20,890 nucleotides of DNA from an uncultured Collinsella sp. (GTDB lineage: Bacteria; Actinomycetota; Coriobacteriia; Coriobacteriales; Coriobacteriaceae): assembly GCA_900548565.1 (NCBI GenBank), contig URKV01000017.1, positions 1-20,890 of the forward strand. Direction: 5' to 3'. Below the pieces are notes generated by a model. That model searched no databases and was not told the origin of the DNA. It saw nothing but the letters and a program-made list of their open reading frames with translations. Positions within the stretch are counted from its first letter, which is position 1, and each line of letters starts with the position of its first letter. The translations under genes and the position numbers were made by a program. This document shows positions 4,654 through 12,723 of this stretch, in pieces.

Positions 4654-7431
4654 TTACTTGCGACCGAACTTAATCTTGATGGCGCGCTTCAAAGCATACT
4701 TGCCGAGGCTTGGGAGCTTTTGCTCGTATTTGACCATCGTGGAGCACTCGGGGCGGTCGCGATCCAGATGGATGGCGTCGAACGCGCACTTGGTGGTGCA
4801 CAGGCCGCAGCCGATGCACTTGTTGGGGTCGACGATCGAGGCACCGCAACCCAGGCAACGGGCGGTCTCGGCGCGCACCTGCTCTTCGGTAAAGGTCTCG
4901 ACGTACTCGCTAAACGGCGCGGCCTTCTCGCGCTCGCGGTCAACGTGGGCAACCTCGCGGCTCGCGTTGTCGTAGCCCTCGAGCACAACGTCGTCGCGGT
5001 CGAGCGCGGTGTAGCGGCGCTGGTTGCGGCCGATGGTGAGCGTGGAGCCCGGCTGCACAAAGCGGTGGATGGACACGGCGGCCTCGTGACCGGCAGCGAT
5101 GGCGTCGATGGCAAAGCTCGGACCGGTGTAGACGTCGCCGCCCACAAAGATGTCGGGCTCGGCGGTCTGGTAGGTCTGGGGATCGGCAAGGGCACCCTGG
5201 CCGCGGCCAAGCTCCACCTTGGAGCCAGCCAGCAGGTCGCCCCACACAATGGACTGGCCAATCGACATGACGACACGGTCGGCATCGACACGACGCAGGT
5301 CGCTCTCGTCGTACTCGGGCGCAAACCGGCCCTCGTCGTCAAAGACACGCGTGCAGCGCTTAAAGGTGATACCGCACACACGACCGGCCTCGTCCAGGTG
5401 AACCTCCTTGGGACCCCAACCGCAGCTGATGTGTGCGCCGTCCTCGATGGCCTCGCGGCGCTCTTCCTCGCTGGCGGGCATCTGCGCCTCGCTCTCCAGG
5501 CAGAACATCTCAACGTGCTCGGAGCCCAGGCGGCAGGCGTTGCGGGCCACGTCGATGGCCACGTTGCCGCCGCCCACCACGATGGTGCGGCCGGGCAGCG
5601 CGTCGATCTTGCCGCTGTTGACCTCGCGCAAGAAGTCGACGGCCACGGTCACGTCCTCGGCATCCTCGCCCGGAATACCGGCAAGGCGGCCGCCCTGGCA
5701 GCCAATAGCCACGTAGAAGGCCTTAAAGCCCTGCTCGCGCAGCTCGTCGAGCGTCACATCGCGGCCGACCTCCACGCCATAGCGGAACTCGGCACCCATC
5801 AGGCGAATGATCTCGACCTCGGCCTCGATAACGTCCTTCTCCAGCTTAAAGCTGGGAATACCGTAGGTAAGCATACCGCCCGGGCGCTCGTTCTTCTCGA
5901 ACACGACAGGCTTGTAGCCCTTCTCGGCCAGGTAGAAAGCGCAGGACAGGCCGGCGGGACCGGCACCGATGATGGCGATCTTCTGATCGAAGCCGCCAGC
6001 GCGCGTCGGCGTCACCACGGGCGGGACATAGCGGGTCGCGGCATCAAGATCGCGCTGGGCGATGAACTTCTTGACCTCGTCGATGGCCACGGCGGAGTCC
6101 ACACGGCCGCGGGTGCAGGCATCCTCACAGCGGCGGTTGCACACGCGGCCGCAGATAGCGGGCAGCGGGTTCTCGCGCTTGATGAGCGCCAGCGCCTCGT
6201 CATAGCGGCCCTGCGCCGCGAGCTTCAGATAGCCCTGAACGGCAACGTGCGCGGGGCAAGCCGTCTTGCAGGGCGCGGTGCCGGACTCGTGCGTTTCGAT
6301 ACGATTATCGTTGCGGTAGTTAGGCGACCACTTGGTGTGGTCCCACTTGGTGGCATCGGGCAGCTCCTGGCGCGGATACTCGGGCACCTGTCCGCCGGCC
6401 TTTTTGCTGCAGAGCTTCTGGCCCAGCTTAGCGGCACCGGCCGGGCACACCTCAACGCAGCGACCGCAGGCCACGCACTTGTCCTTCTCGACCTTGGCGA
6501 CATAGGCCGAGCGCGACAGGTTGGGCGTGTTGAACAGCTGCGAGGTGCGCAGGGCGTAGCACACGTTGACGTTGCAATTGCAGATGGCGAAGATCTTGTT
6601 CTCGCCGTCGATGTTGGTGATCTGGTGCACAAAGCCGTTGTCCTCGGCCTGGCGCAGGATGTCGTAGACCTCGTCGCGGGTCACGTAATGGCCACGATCG
6701 GTCTCGACCACGTAGTCGGCCATATCGCCCACGGCGATGCACCAATCGGCCGGGTCGTCGGCGCAGCCCTCACCCATCACGCGACGGCTCGCGCGGCAGC
6801 TGCAGGTGCTGGCAGCATACTTACCCTCGTATTTGTCGAGCCAGTGCTCGATATGCTCGATCGGCACCGAGGTGCTCGCGGCGTCAATGGCCTTCTCGAC
6901 CGGAATGACGTGCATGCCGATACCGGCGCCTCCGGGCGGCACCATCGGCGTAGCCTTGGACAGCGGGCCTTTGGATGCCTGCTCAAAGAACTTGGCATAG
7001 ACCGGATGCTCCTCGAGCTGGCTCACGCGCATGTTGAGGAACTCGGCGGAACCCGGCACCAGCATGGGCAGCACCCATTGCTTGGCGCGCTCGGGGTTTT
7101 CCCAGTTGTACTCGAGCAGGCCCGTGTAGCTCATATCGTCGAGCATTTTTTCGATCTGGGCCTCGGGCATGCCGGTGAGCTTGACCATCTCGGGCAGCGT
7201 ATAGGGACGGCGCATCTTCATCTTGCAGAGCACCTCGGCCTGCTCGTCGGTCGCGGCCTCGGCAAACGACCAGTACTCGTAGCCCAGCAGCTCGTCGCGA
7301 TGCAGCAGTCGGTTGGTGCAATGCTCGCACAGTCTGACAATGGCCTCGCGCGGATGCTCCGGCAGCGGCGGCACGAACTCCGAACCGATATCGGGCTCGG
7401 TGTAGCTAATCCCCGGTCCGTTGAGAATCAT
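4654..7431 (-). CDS. GltD-like FAD/NAD(P) oxidoreductase with multiple 4Fe-4S domains
   Basis: A 925-residue electron-transfer flavoprotein of the glutamate-synthase small-subunit type, with extra iron-sulfur modules at both ends. Residues 35-115 include a CxxC (35-38) and a helix-turn-helix-like stretch. Residues 210-291 carry a cysteine cluster (C210-x-C212, C223, C231, C284-x-C286, C291). A 4Fe-4S ferredoxin motif uses C319, C322, C325 and C329. A GltD-type N-terminal iron-sulfur domain follows with cysteines at 388, 392, 427, 431, 435 and 439. The FAD site is GAGPAG (489-494), the NAD(P) site GGGNVAID (620-627), and a second FAD contact is VGGDVYTGP. The C-terminal ferredoxin motif is C872-x2-C875-x2-C878-x3-C882. 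ATG 7431 follows GAAGGGA. The substrate is unknown; the GltD family reduces partners with NAD(P)H or runs the reverse flow. Divergent from TetR/DUF5692 and probably controlled with them. Confidence 0.88.
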   Translation of the reverse strand: MILNGPGISYTEPDIGSEFVPPLPEHPREAIVRLCEHCTNRLLHRDELLGYEYWSFAEAATDEQAEVLCKMKMRRPYTLPEMVKLTGMPEAQIEKMLDDMSYTGLLEYNWENPERAKQWVLPMLVPGSAEFLNMRVSQLEEHPVYAKFFEQASKGPLSKATPMVPPGGAGIGMHVIPVEKAIDAASTSVPIEHIEHWLDKYEGKYAASTCSCRASRRVMGEGCADDPADWCIAVGDMADYVVETDRGHYVTRDEVYDILRQAEDNGFVHQITNIDGENKIFAICNCNVNVCYALRTSQLFNTPNLSRSAYVAKVEKDKCVACGRCVEVCPAGAAKLGQKLCSKKAGGQVPEYPRQELPDATKWDHTKWSPNYRNDNRIETHESGTAPCKTACPAHVAVQGYLKLAAQGRYDEALALIKRENPLPAICGRVCNRRCEDACTRGRVDSAVAIDEVKKFIAQRDLDAATRYVPPVVTPTRAGGFDQKIAIIGAGPAGLSCAFYLAEKGYKPVVFEKNERPGGMLTYGIPSFKLEKDVIEAEVEIIRLMGAEFRYGVEVGRDVTLDELREQGFKAFYVAIGCQGGRLAGIPGEDAEDVTVAVDFLREVNSGKIDALPGRTIVVGGGNVAIDVARNACRLGSEHVEMFCLESEAQMPASEEERREAIEDGAHISCGWGPKEVHLDEAGRVCGITFKRCTRVFDDEGRFAPEYDESDLRRVDADRVVMSIGQSIVWGDLLAGSKVELGRGQGALADPQTYQTAEPDIFVGGDVYTGPSFAIDAIAAGHEAAVSIHRFVQPGSTLTIGRNQRRYTALDRDDVVLEGYDNASREVAHVDREREKAAPFSEYVETFTEEQVRAETARCLGCGASIVDPNKCIGCGLCTTKCAFDAIHLDRDRPECSTMVKYEQKLPSLGKYALKRAIKIKFGRK

Positions 7432-7523
7432 AGTCGTCCCTTCTCTTGCCGCAGCCTGGCGAGACCGCGGCACCCCTCTTTTTGCAGGCCAGGCATGCCC
7501 CCATGCCGTTCACCCGCCATTAG

Positions 7524-7561
7524 TTGACATTGTGTCAAAAATAGTATTGACGAACCGTCAA
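7524..7561. promoter_or_regulatory. Twin palindromic operators between oxidoreductase and TetR genes
   Basis: There are two perfect 15-bp palindromes of the same design: TTGACA-ttg-TGTCAA (7524-7538) and TTGACG-aac-CGTCAA (7547-7561). Their centres are 23 bp apart. A related half-site, CGAACGGTCA, recurs at 7582-7591. They lie in the divergent intergenic region 7432-7620, where a TetR-family regulator would be expected to bind and control both directions. The TTGAC hexamers could double as -35 elements. TetR binding is inferred. Confidence 0.7.
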
Positions 7562-7620
7562 CAATATTCAAGACTGTTAGGCGAACGGTCAGGCAAAAGA
7601 GGACGAAAGGCGGCAAACGC

Positions 7621-8283
7621 ATGGGCAACAACACAGCAGATACCTCTGTAGTCGATGCCGTCCCCGCGTCCGATAGCGCGGCAAAGCGCTTGACGGGCGA
7701 CGAACGCCGTCGCGAGATCCTCGCCGCCGTGCGCACCGTGAGTTCCGAGCTGGGCGTGTCCCACCTATCGGTATCGGCCGTGACCAAGCGAGCCGGCTGT
7801 ACGCGCTCGCTCTTCTACCACTACTTTGCCGATATGGACGCCGCCGTCACCGCTGTTATGGACGAGGCGATCGACGGCTTTATCTCCGAGCTCGAGCAGT
7901 GGAATGCCAACCGCACCGTCGGCGATATCGAGGGCGCGCTCGACACTGTCGCGCCGCTCTTTAAGCGTCTGGTCGCCAGCGGCCACGAACTGCCGCACAC
8001 TCTGACCTCCAACAGCGGCGCACTCTACGGCGGCTTTCTGCACAACGTGGTTCAGCGCGTGGCGCAGTATATCTGCGACACCACCGTGGTGGACTTTGTC
8101 GCCCATCACGAGCTACGCATCGACCATGTCTACGAGACGTTCTACACCCTCATCATGGGTCTTTTGATGTATATCCGCACGCACCCCGATGTGCCCGACG
8201 AGACGGTCAAGGAAATCATCGCCTCGACACTCCACATCGAGGGCTATACCGCCAAGTATCCGGAGCGCATGCCCCAGAACTGA
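7621..8283 (+). CDS. TetR/AcrR family transcriptional regulator
   Basis: A 220-residue repressor-type DNA-binding protein. An N-terminal tail of about 24 residues precedes the helix-turn-helix. The HTH is RRREILAAV...LGVSHLSVSAVTKRAGCTRSLFYHYFADMD (about 29-76), with the TetR signature F/LYHYF at its end. The C-terminal ligand-binding half is helical and unspecific, so the inducer cannot be predicted. ATG 7621 has AAAGGCGG 8 bases upstream. The gene is 63 bases before the DUF5692 gene on the same strand and divergent from the oxidoreductase. Twin palindromes at 7524-7561 are its likely operators, which implies autoregulation and shared control of both transcripts. Confidence 0.93.
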   Translation: MGNNTADTSVVDAVPASDSAAKRLTGDERRREILAAVRTVSSELGVSHLSVSAVTKRAGCTRSLFYHYFADMDAAVTAVMDEAIDGFISELEQWNANRTVGDIEGALDTVAPLFKRLVASGHELPHTLTSNSGALYGGFLHNVVQRVAQYICDTTVVDFVAHHELRIDHVYETFYTLIMGLLMYIRTHPDVPDETVKEIIASTLHIEGYTAKYPERMPQN

Positions 8284-8346
8284 CGACATTTGGCCAAACT
8301 GCCCGCGATCAGAAGAGGGGCCGCGGGCGTGTGAAAGGAGAGCAGC

Positions 8347-9354
8347 ATGCTGTTCGATGTTTGGGGTAGCGATACCCTTATCCACTGGGCCGGCTGGGCC
8401 ATGGTCTTTATTGGCCTCATCGTGCTCAACGAGGTCGGCCGCCGCACCAAGCTGGGCGCGGCAATCATCTTTGGCGTGGCTCCGCTGGCCATGACCATCT
8501 ACTGCGTCGCCATCGCCATCGGCGTTTCGCAGGGTGCCGAGTGGGCACTCACCAACCCCACCCATGTGTACCAGAACAGCTGGTTCCACTACGCCAAGGT
8601 ATACGCGGCGCTGGCCGGTTGCTGGGGCTTCATCGCCATTAAGTACCAGTGGGGAAAGATCGGCAAGGCGCATTGGTTCCGCGCGTGGCCGTTTGTGATC
8701 GTCGCCATCAACATCTTGATCGCCGTCGTGTCCGACTTCGAGAGCGCCTATCACTTCTTTGTCCTGGGCCAGTCCACTTGGGTCACCTCCGAAGGTGCTA
8801 CGCAGCTGGCCGGCTGGAACAACGTGTTCAACGGCATCGCCGGTCTCATCAACATCTTCTGCATGACCGGTTGGTGGAGCGTCTACGCCTCCGAGGACAA
8901 GACCGATATGCTGTGGCCCGACATGACCTGGGTCTACATCATCGCCTACGATATCTGGAACTTCTGCTACACCTACAACTGCCTGCCCACCCACTCCTGG
9001 TTCTGCGGCTTTGCGTTGCTGCTGGCGCCCACCGTCGCCGCCTTTATCTGGAACAAGGGCGGCTGGATCCAGAACCGCGCCTTTACGCTGGCCATTTGGT
9101 GCATGTTTGCCCAGGTGTTCCCGTACTTCCAGGAGGAGTCCATCTTTGTGACCCACTCCACGCTCGACCCCGGCGCCGCTACCGCGGTCTCGATCGCCGC
9201 ACTGATCGCCAACGTCGCCGCAATCATCTACATCGCCTACCGCGCTAAGAAGCTCGGCCGCAACCCCTACAAGCAGGATGTCTTTGAGGGCACCAGCGAT
9301 TGGGAGAAGGCCACTGCTCGCCGCGCCAAGGTCGATTACGCGCACGCCGAGTAA
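8347..9354 (+). CDS. DUF5692 family multi-pass membrane protein
   Basis: A 335-residue integral membrane protein that I recognise as DUF5692, a family without a known function. About nine hydrophobic segments can be seen (roughly residues 13-31, 36-58, 83-99, 110-128, 155-175, 193-213, 222-240, 250-268 and 287-308). It is rich in Trp, Tyr and Phe. The C-terminal tail is charged and cytoplasmic-looking. ATG 8347 has AAGGAGAG 7 bases upstream. It follows the TetR gene by 63 bases and a strong terminator lies after it, so the two form a bicistronic unit. The divergent oxidoreductase suggests that the protein could be its membrane partner or a transporter for the substrate; that is inference. Confidence 0.85.
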   Translation: MLFDVWGSDTLIHWAGWAMVFIGLIVLNEVGRRTKLGAAIIFGVAPLAMTIYCVAIAIGVSQGAEWALTNPTHVYQNSWFHYAKVYAALAGCWGFIAIKYQWGKIGKAHWFRAWPFVIVAINILIAVVSDFESAYHFFVLGQSTWVTSEGATQLAGWNNVFNGIAGLINIFCMTGWWSVYASEDKTDMLWPDMTWVYIIAYDIWNFCYTYNCLPTHSWFCGFALLLAPTVAAFIWNKGGWIQNRAFTLAIWCMFAQVFPYFQEESIFVTHSTLDPGAATAVSIAALIANVAAIIYIAYRAKKLGRNPYKQDVFEGTSDWEKATARRAKVDYAHAE

Positions 9355-9424
9355 CGCGCCTGACGCAAACATCGCTTGAGCACGAAGCGGCATAGCCGGC
9401 TCCGCGCAACTCAACGCATTGCAG

Positions 9425-9465
9425 AGCCCCCGGAATGTGATTCGTTCGCGTTCCGGGGGCTTTTT
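9425..9465 (+). terminator. Intrinsic terminator after DUF5692 gene
   Basis: The perfect 11-bp stem AGCCCCCGGAA / TTCCGGGGGCT (9425-9435 with 9451-9461) encloses a 15-base loop and runs into TTTTT. It lies 70 bases past the DUF5692 stop and ends the TetR-DUF5692 transcript. Confidence 0.92.
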
Positions 9466-9587
9466 GCTGCCGCGAGGATGCGACCGAACGATGCGCTCGG
9501 GTTAAATCGGATCTTATATTTCGCATGCGCTTTATATGGCTCCATTTTTGGGTACAGTGTTGTCCCGATATTGAGCTTGGGGGATAT

Positions 9588-11066
9588 ATGAAAGATGAGA
9601 CGATGGGCCAAGAGGATGCGGCCCAAGATGCAGAAGCGTGTGCCGAGGCCCTGGAGAGCCTAGACCAGGTCGCGCTGGCCGAGATTGCGTTTGACGATTC
9701 GAGCGTTGATGTGCAGCCCGATGATAAGGATGCAGAAGACGATGGCGCCGCGCCCACCGAAGACGAGGCGGGGCACGAGGAATCCGAGTGCAAGGCCGAC
9801 GACCGGCCCGAATCCGATACGGGCGAGGAAACCGTCTTGCTCGACAGCTTGCCGGCCGAAGATTCGCTGACCCGCGAGCTCCCTGGCTTAGGCTCTGCGC
9901 CTGCCGTGGACGAGACCATCGCCATGGGCGATATTCCCCTGCCGTCCGTTCCCTCGGCGCACGAAGCCGAGGTTCGTCATCGTAAAATGCCGCCCAAGCG
10001 CCGCAACCTGATGGTTGCCGGCGTTGTGGCCGTCGCGCTCGTCGCCGGCGGCGTAGGCTATGCTGCCTGGAACGGATATCAGCAAGAGCAGGCTGCCGCT
10101 GTCGCCGCCAGTGCACACACGATGATGTCGGTGCAGATTGGCGTGCATGCCGCGGGCCTCGACTGCTCAACTGGCTCCAAGATTCCCGTACAGGTGAGCG
10201 GGCAGGATTCCGACGGTTCTTCCGTGAGCGAAACGCTCTACGTTGACGAGCATGGTCGTGGCATTAAGCTGCTGCCCGGCGACTATACGCTCTCCATCGC
10301 TGGGTCCCCCATCGCAGCCGACGGTACCATTTACACTGTGCCGACCACCAAGGCGCAGGTCACCATTAAGAGCGATGGGCAGGATTTGAGTGCCCAGGCC
10401 ACCTTTAAGCTCAAGGTGCCTTCGGCCGACACGGTGACTGACGACCAGATCGATGCCGCCGCCAAGTATGCCGAGGAAGGCGGGGTGAACTCCGCCGCGG
10501 TCGCAAAGGTGCTCCAGCAGGCGGCAACCGCGCGCCGTGATGCCGCCGTCAACGCCGTGAGCTCCCGCGAGGCACAGGCGGCCCGCGACGCCGATGCTCG
10601 ACATAAGGCAACGGACCTGTATCAGCTCGATATTCCCGTTGAGTGGTACGGCAAAGTCGCGACTTGGCAAAACGGCAGCACGCTGTGCATCTATCTTGCC
10701 GGCGACACGAACACGCCGCTTGTGACGCTTGTCACGGTGCGCGACGGCGAGAGCTTTACGCCCGATGAGGGCGATGCGGTTTTGGGTGCGGCAAACCTTG
10801 GCAACGGCTACACCGTCTACGCCAGCGGCCCTGTTTATCCGTACGTGATTCCGCAAACCATCAACGGGCGCACGCAGAACCCCGTGTCGACCTACCCCAT
10901 GGACACGGCCATTGAGCTTGTCGAGCTCACGACCGGCAACCGCTACACCTATAGCCAGATCAAGAACGTGCTGGTCGGCAAAGACGGCAAGGCTGACGCC
11001 GCCACCAAGCTCGAATGCGACTACCTCGCCCAGATTCTGATGCCGAGCATCAAAGCCCAAGACTAG
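9588..11066 (+). CDS. Single-pass membrane protein with acidic cytoplasmic domain, function unknown
   Basis: A 492-residue protein that I do not recognise by family. Residues 1-125 are strongly acidic and low-complexity, full of Asp, Glu and Ala. A basic patch (RHRKMPPKRRN, about 130-140) precedes one transmembrane helix at 141-161, so the N-terminus should be cytoplasmic and the rest extracellular. The outer part has an Ig-like or carboxypeptidase-regulatory-like stretch (about 190-285, with LLPGDYTLSIAG), then a helical Ala/Arg-rich segment (about 305-350). A C-terminal domain of about 140 residues follows. ATG 9588 has GGGGGA just upstream; earlier in-frame starts would add a non-acidic leader without a ribosome site. 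It stands alone between terminators and is convergent with the ATPase gene. Confidence 0.8.
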   Translation: MKDETMGQEDAAQDAEACAEALESLDQVALAEIAFDDSSVDVQPDDKDAEDDGAAPTEDEAGHEESECKADDRPESDTGEETVLLDSLPAEDSLTRELPGLGSAPAVDETIAMGDIPLPSVPSAHEAEVRHRKMPPKRRNLMVAGVVAVALVAGGVGYAAWNGYQQEQAAAVAASAHTMMSVQIGVHAAGLDCSTGSKIPVQVSGQDSDGSSVSETLYVDEHGRGIKLLPGDYTLSIAGSPIAADGTIYTVPTTKAQVTIKSDGQDLSAQATFKLKVPSADTVTDDQIDAAAKYAEEGGVNSAAVAKVLQQAATARRDAAVNAVSSREAQAARDADARHKATDLYQLDIPVEWYGKVATWQNGSTLCIYLAGDTNTPLVTLVTVRDGESFTPDEGDAVLGAANLGNGYTVYASGPVYPYVIPQTINGRTQNPVSTYPMDTAIELVELTTGNRYTYSQIKNVLVGKDGKADAATKLECDYLAQILMPSIKAQD

Positions 11067-11101
11067 CCGGGCGCATCATGGTGCTCCCCAACCGTGATGA
11101 A

Positions 11102-11123
11102 GGGGCCAGGAGGTCCTGGCCCC
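11102..11123. terminator. Hairpin between convergent genes
   Basis: GGGGCCAGGA and TCCTGGCCCC form a perfect 10-bp inverted repeat with only two bases between (realistically an 8-bp stem with a 6-base loop). It sits in the 73-base gap between two converging stop codons. A weaker stem, CATCATGG/CCGTGATG, lies just before it. No long T tract is seen on either side, so efficiency is uncertain. Confidence 0.55.
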
Positions 11124-11139
11124 ACAGATCCGTAGATGA

Positions 11140-12492
11140 TTAGGCAAGGAGCCACTTCCATGCGGGCACAACGTGTACCGCACCGTGCTCGCATGGAATA
11201 TCGGCCTGCTCATCCATGGTAACGATTGCCGACTCGCCAAGATCGAACTGGGCCATCGAGGCATCAAGCGCGGCAATTTCGCGCTTGCGCGTTTTCTCAC
11301 TTGCCATACCCACACTCACCTGAATCAGGCTATAAGCCCGCATGAGAAGTGCGTCCCCAGCCACAAAGTCCACCTCATGGCTTTTGCTCTTCTCTTTGAT
11401 CAGCAGGCGGCAGACCGAGCCGGTCCTCACCGCGGGAGTCCTTCTTCTTAGCGCATTGAACACTGCGGTCTCGAGCCTCTGGCCCTGGTCCAATGCTGAT
11501 GCGGGAGAGAATGCTCCAAACATCGCAGGGTCGACAGCGTAGACCTTAGACGCAGACCGCATGTTATTTGCCAATGAACGCGTGAACTCCGGCACAGAAA
11601 ATAACAGGTAGGCATCCTCATAATACTCAAGTAAATCGCTGAGCGAATTACGACTGACGGGTATCTGTCTGCTCTTGAACTCGTTGTACACTTTGTTCAC
11701 TGACAGCTCTCGTCCCGAAGATGCCATACACCGCGTCAAGAACAGCGATGCCAGGCGAGGGTTCTTGACGTCGTAACGTTCAACGACGTCCATGGCGACC
11801 GTTCGCGAAGCATATTCCTGTAGCAGCTGAATCGCGTCTGCAGGCGTCTGCTCAAGTGTCGCGATGAATCCCCCTTGTTCAAGATACCCGATCAGATGAT
11901 GTCGAAGCAGCGCTGCATCGCTCGGGGAAAAGGTCGCATCTGGCTCGGGAACGCTCCCCGTCTTATATCGAACGTATTCCGAAAAACTCAACGGAAAAAG
12001 CTCTCGCACAAGGGAACGACCCCTGAACTCGCTCTTAAGTTCTGAGGACAGCATCTTAGAAGAAGATCCCGTCACATAGACGGTCGCTTTCTCCGTATCG
12101 ACTACACGCCGCAGAAACGCACCCCATTCGGGGATTTCCTGGATCTCGTCAAAGAAAATGTAAGCGCCCTCGGTTCGAGCAACAGGATACAGCGCATAGA
12201 ACGTGTCGAGCACGTCCGCCAGCAGCGATGGCTCATACGGGCGCAAGCGCTCATCCTCAAAATTGAAGTAAAGCATCCGGTCAAGCTCGACGCCCCGGCT
12301 CTGAAGCCGCCGCATCTCCTGATACAGGCAATACGTCTTTCCACAACGGCGGGCCCCCACAATCACATTTACGATGTTGTCGCGCTTTGGCTCCTGTGGG
12401 TTTCCTAGATCAAGGTCTCGCTCAAAGACCTGCGGAACCCCCTGCTGTTCAAAGTCCTTTATTTTCTGGGCGATCAAGTCGTTGAATGCCAT
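11140..12492 (-). CDS. AAA family ATPase with DUF4143 domain
   Basis: A 450-residue protein of the AAA_14/DUF4143 family. The ATPase part has Walker A GARRCGKT (46-53), Walker B IFFDEIQE (112-119), the sensor-like TGSSS (141-145) and the family's RGRS (157-160). The C-terminal DUF4143 part (about 210-400) ends with a restriction-nuclease-like pattern: Glu341, then HEVDFV (372-377), then IQVS (390-393). Whether this fold is catalytically active is not established for the family. ATG 12492 has GGAG 6 bases upstream. The gene is monocistronic and looks less GC-rich than clpB next door. Its promoter lies inside a large inverted repeat (12500-12561). Such genes are often horizontally acquired accessory genes; the cellular role is unknown. 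Confidence 0.9.
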   Translation of the reverse strand: MAFNDLIAQKIKDFEQQGVPQVFERDLDLGNPQEPKRDNIVNVIVGARRCGKTYCLYQEMRRLQSRGVELDRMLYFNFEDERLRPYEPSLLADVLDTFYALYPVARTEGAYIFFDEIQEIPEWGAFLRRVVDTEKATVYVTGSSSKMLSSELKSEFRGRSLVRELFPLSFSEYVRYKTGSVPEPDATFSPSDAALLRHHLIGYLEQGGFIATLEQTPADAIQLLQEYASRTVAMDVVERYDVKNPRLASLFLTRCMASSGRELSVNKVYNEFKSRQIPVSRNSLSDLLEYYEDAYLLFSVPEFTRSLANNMRSASKVYAVDPAMFGAFSPASALDQGQRLETAVFNALRRRTPAVRTGSVCRLLIKEKSKSHEVDFVAGDALLMRAYSLIQVSVGMASEKTRKREIAALDASMAQFDLGESAIVTMDEQADIPCEHGAVHVVPAWKWLLA

Positions 12493-12499
12493 GATTCTC

Positions 12500-12561
12500 C
12501 AATCTTGCTCTCTAACTAATCAAAATTATACTGACTCTTGATTAATTAGAGAGCAAGATTG
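12500..12561 (-). promoter_or_regulatory. 62-bp inverted repeat enclosing the ATPase gene promoter
   Basis: The 24-base arms 12500-12523 and 12538-12561 match with a single mismatch around a 14-base centre. On the minus strand TATAAT falls at 12530-12525, overlapping the centre, which would start the transcript about 30 bases before the ATG. The right arm ends 7 bases before the ATPase start codon and overlaps the ribosome site. The repeat could be an operator, an RNA hairpin over the ribosome site, or a remnant terminal repeat of a mobile element. Confidence 0.7.
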
Positions 12562-12690
12562 TGTATAGCTTGATTAACACTTAAGCAAGTTTTTTCACTG
12601 TTATTGCTCCGAAGGATATCGAGTGGCTAAGAGGACAACCGAGCTCGAATGCGACTCCCCGAGCAGTCAATTTAGGACGGGGCTTTTTTG
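12562..12690 (+). ncRNA. Candidate small transcript ending in a terminator
   Basis: This stretch lies between the ATPase promoter and the repeat at 12724 and has no convincing gene. A plus-strand terminator (12657-12689) has no gene upstream to serve, which suggests a short transcript. A possible promoter is TTGATT (12538-12543) with TGTATA 18 bases later, a weak match. One plus-strand frame is open from 12585 to 12734 for 49 codons but has no ATG or ribosome site, so a gene fragment is an alternative. Confidence 0.25.
12657..12689 (+). terminator. Terminator without an obvious upstream gene
   Basis: CCCCG (12657-12661) pairs with CGGGG (12678-12682) and is followed by CTTTTTT. An alternative, mutually exclusive stem AGTCAA (12665-12670) with TTGACT (12688-12693) would break the terminator, as in attenuators. 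The stem is short, so confidence is moderate. Confidence 0.5.
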
Positions 12691-12723
12691 ACTACCCTCC
12701 CCCTGTAGAAAAATCCCTAACGC

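Noticed and set aside
4720..7527. 935-residue plus-strand open frame
   Set aside because: It is antisense to the oxidoreductase, whose cofactor motifs are intact. The translated product is Ala/Val/His-rich with no family signature.
8113..9414. 433-residue minus-strand open frame
   Set aside because: It is the shadow of the TetR and DUF5692 genes; those have ribosome sites and recognisable family features.
11008..12656. 15-base identity AGCTCGAATGCGACT at 11008 and 12642
   Set aside because: The flanks diverge at once on both sides, so homology between the 3' end of the acidic membrane protein gene and the spacer cannot be supported.
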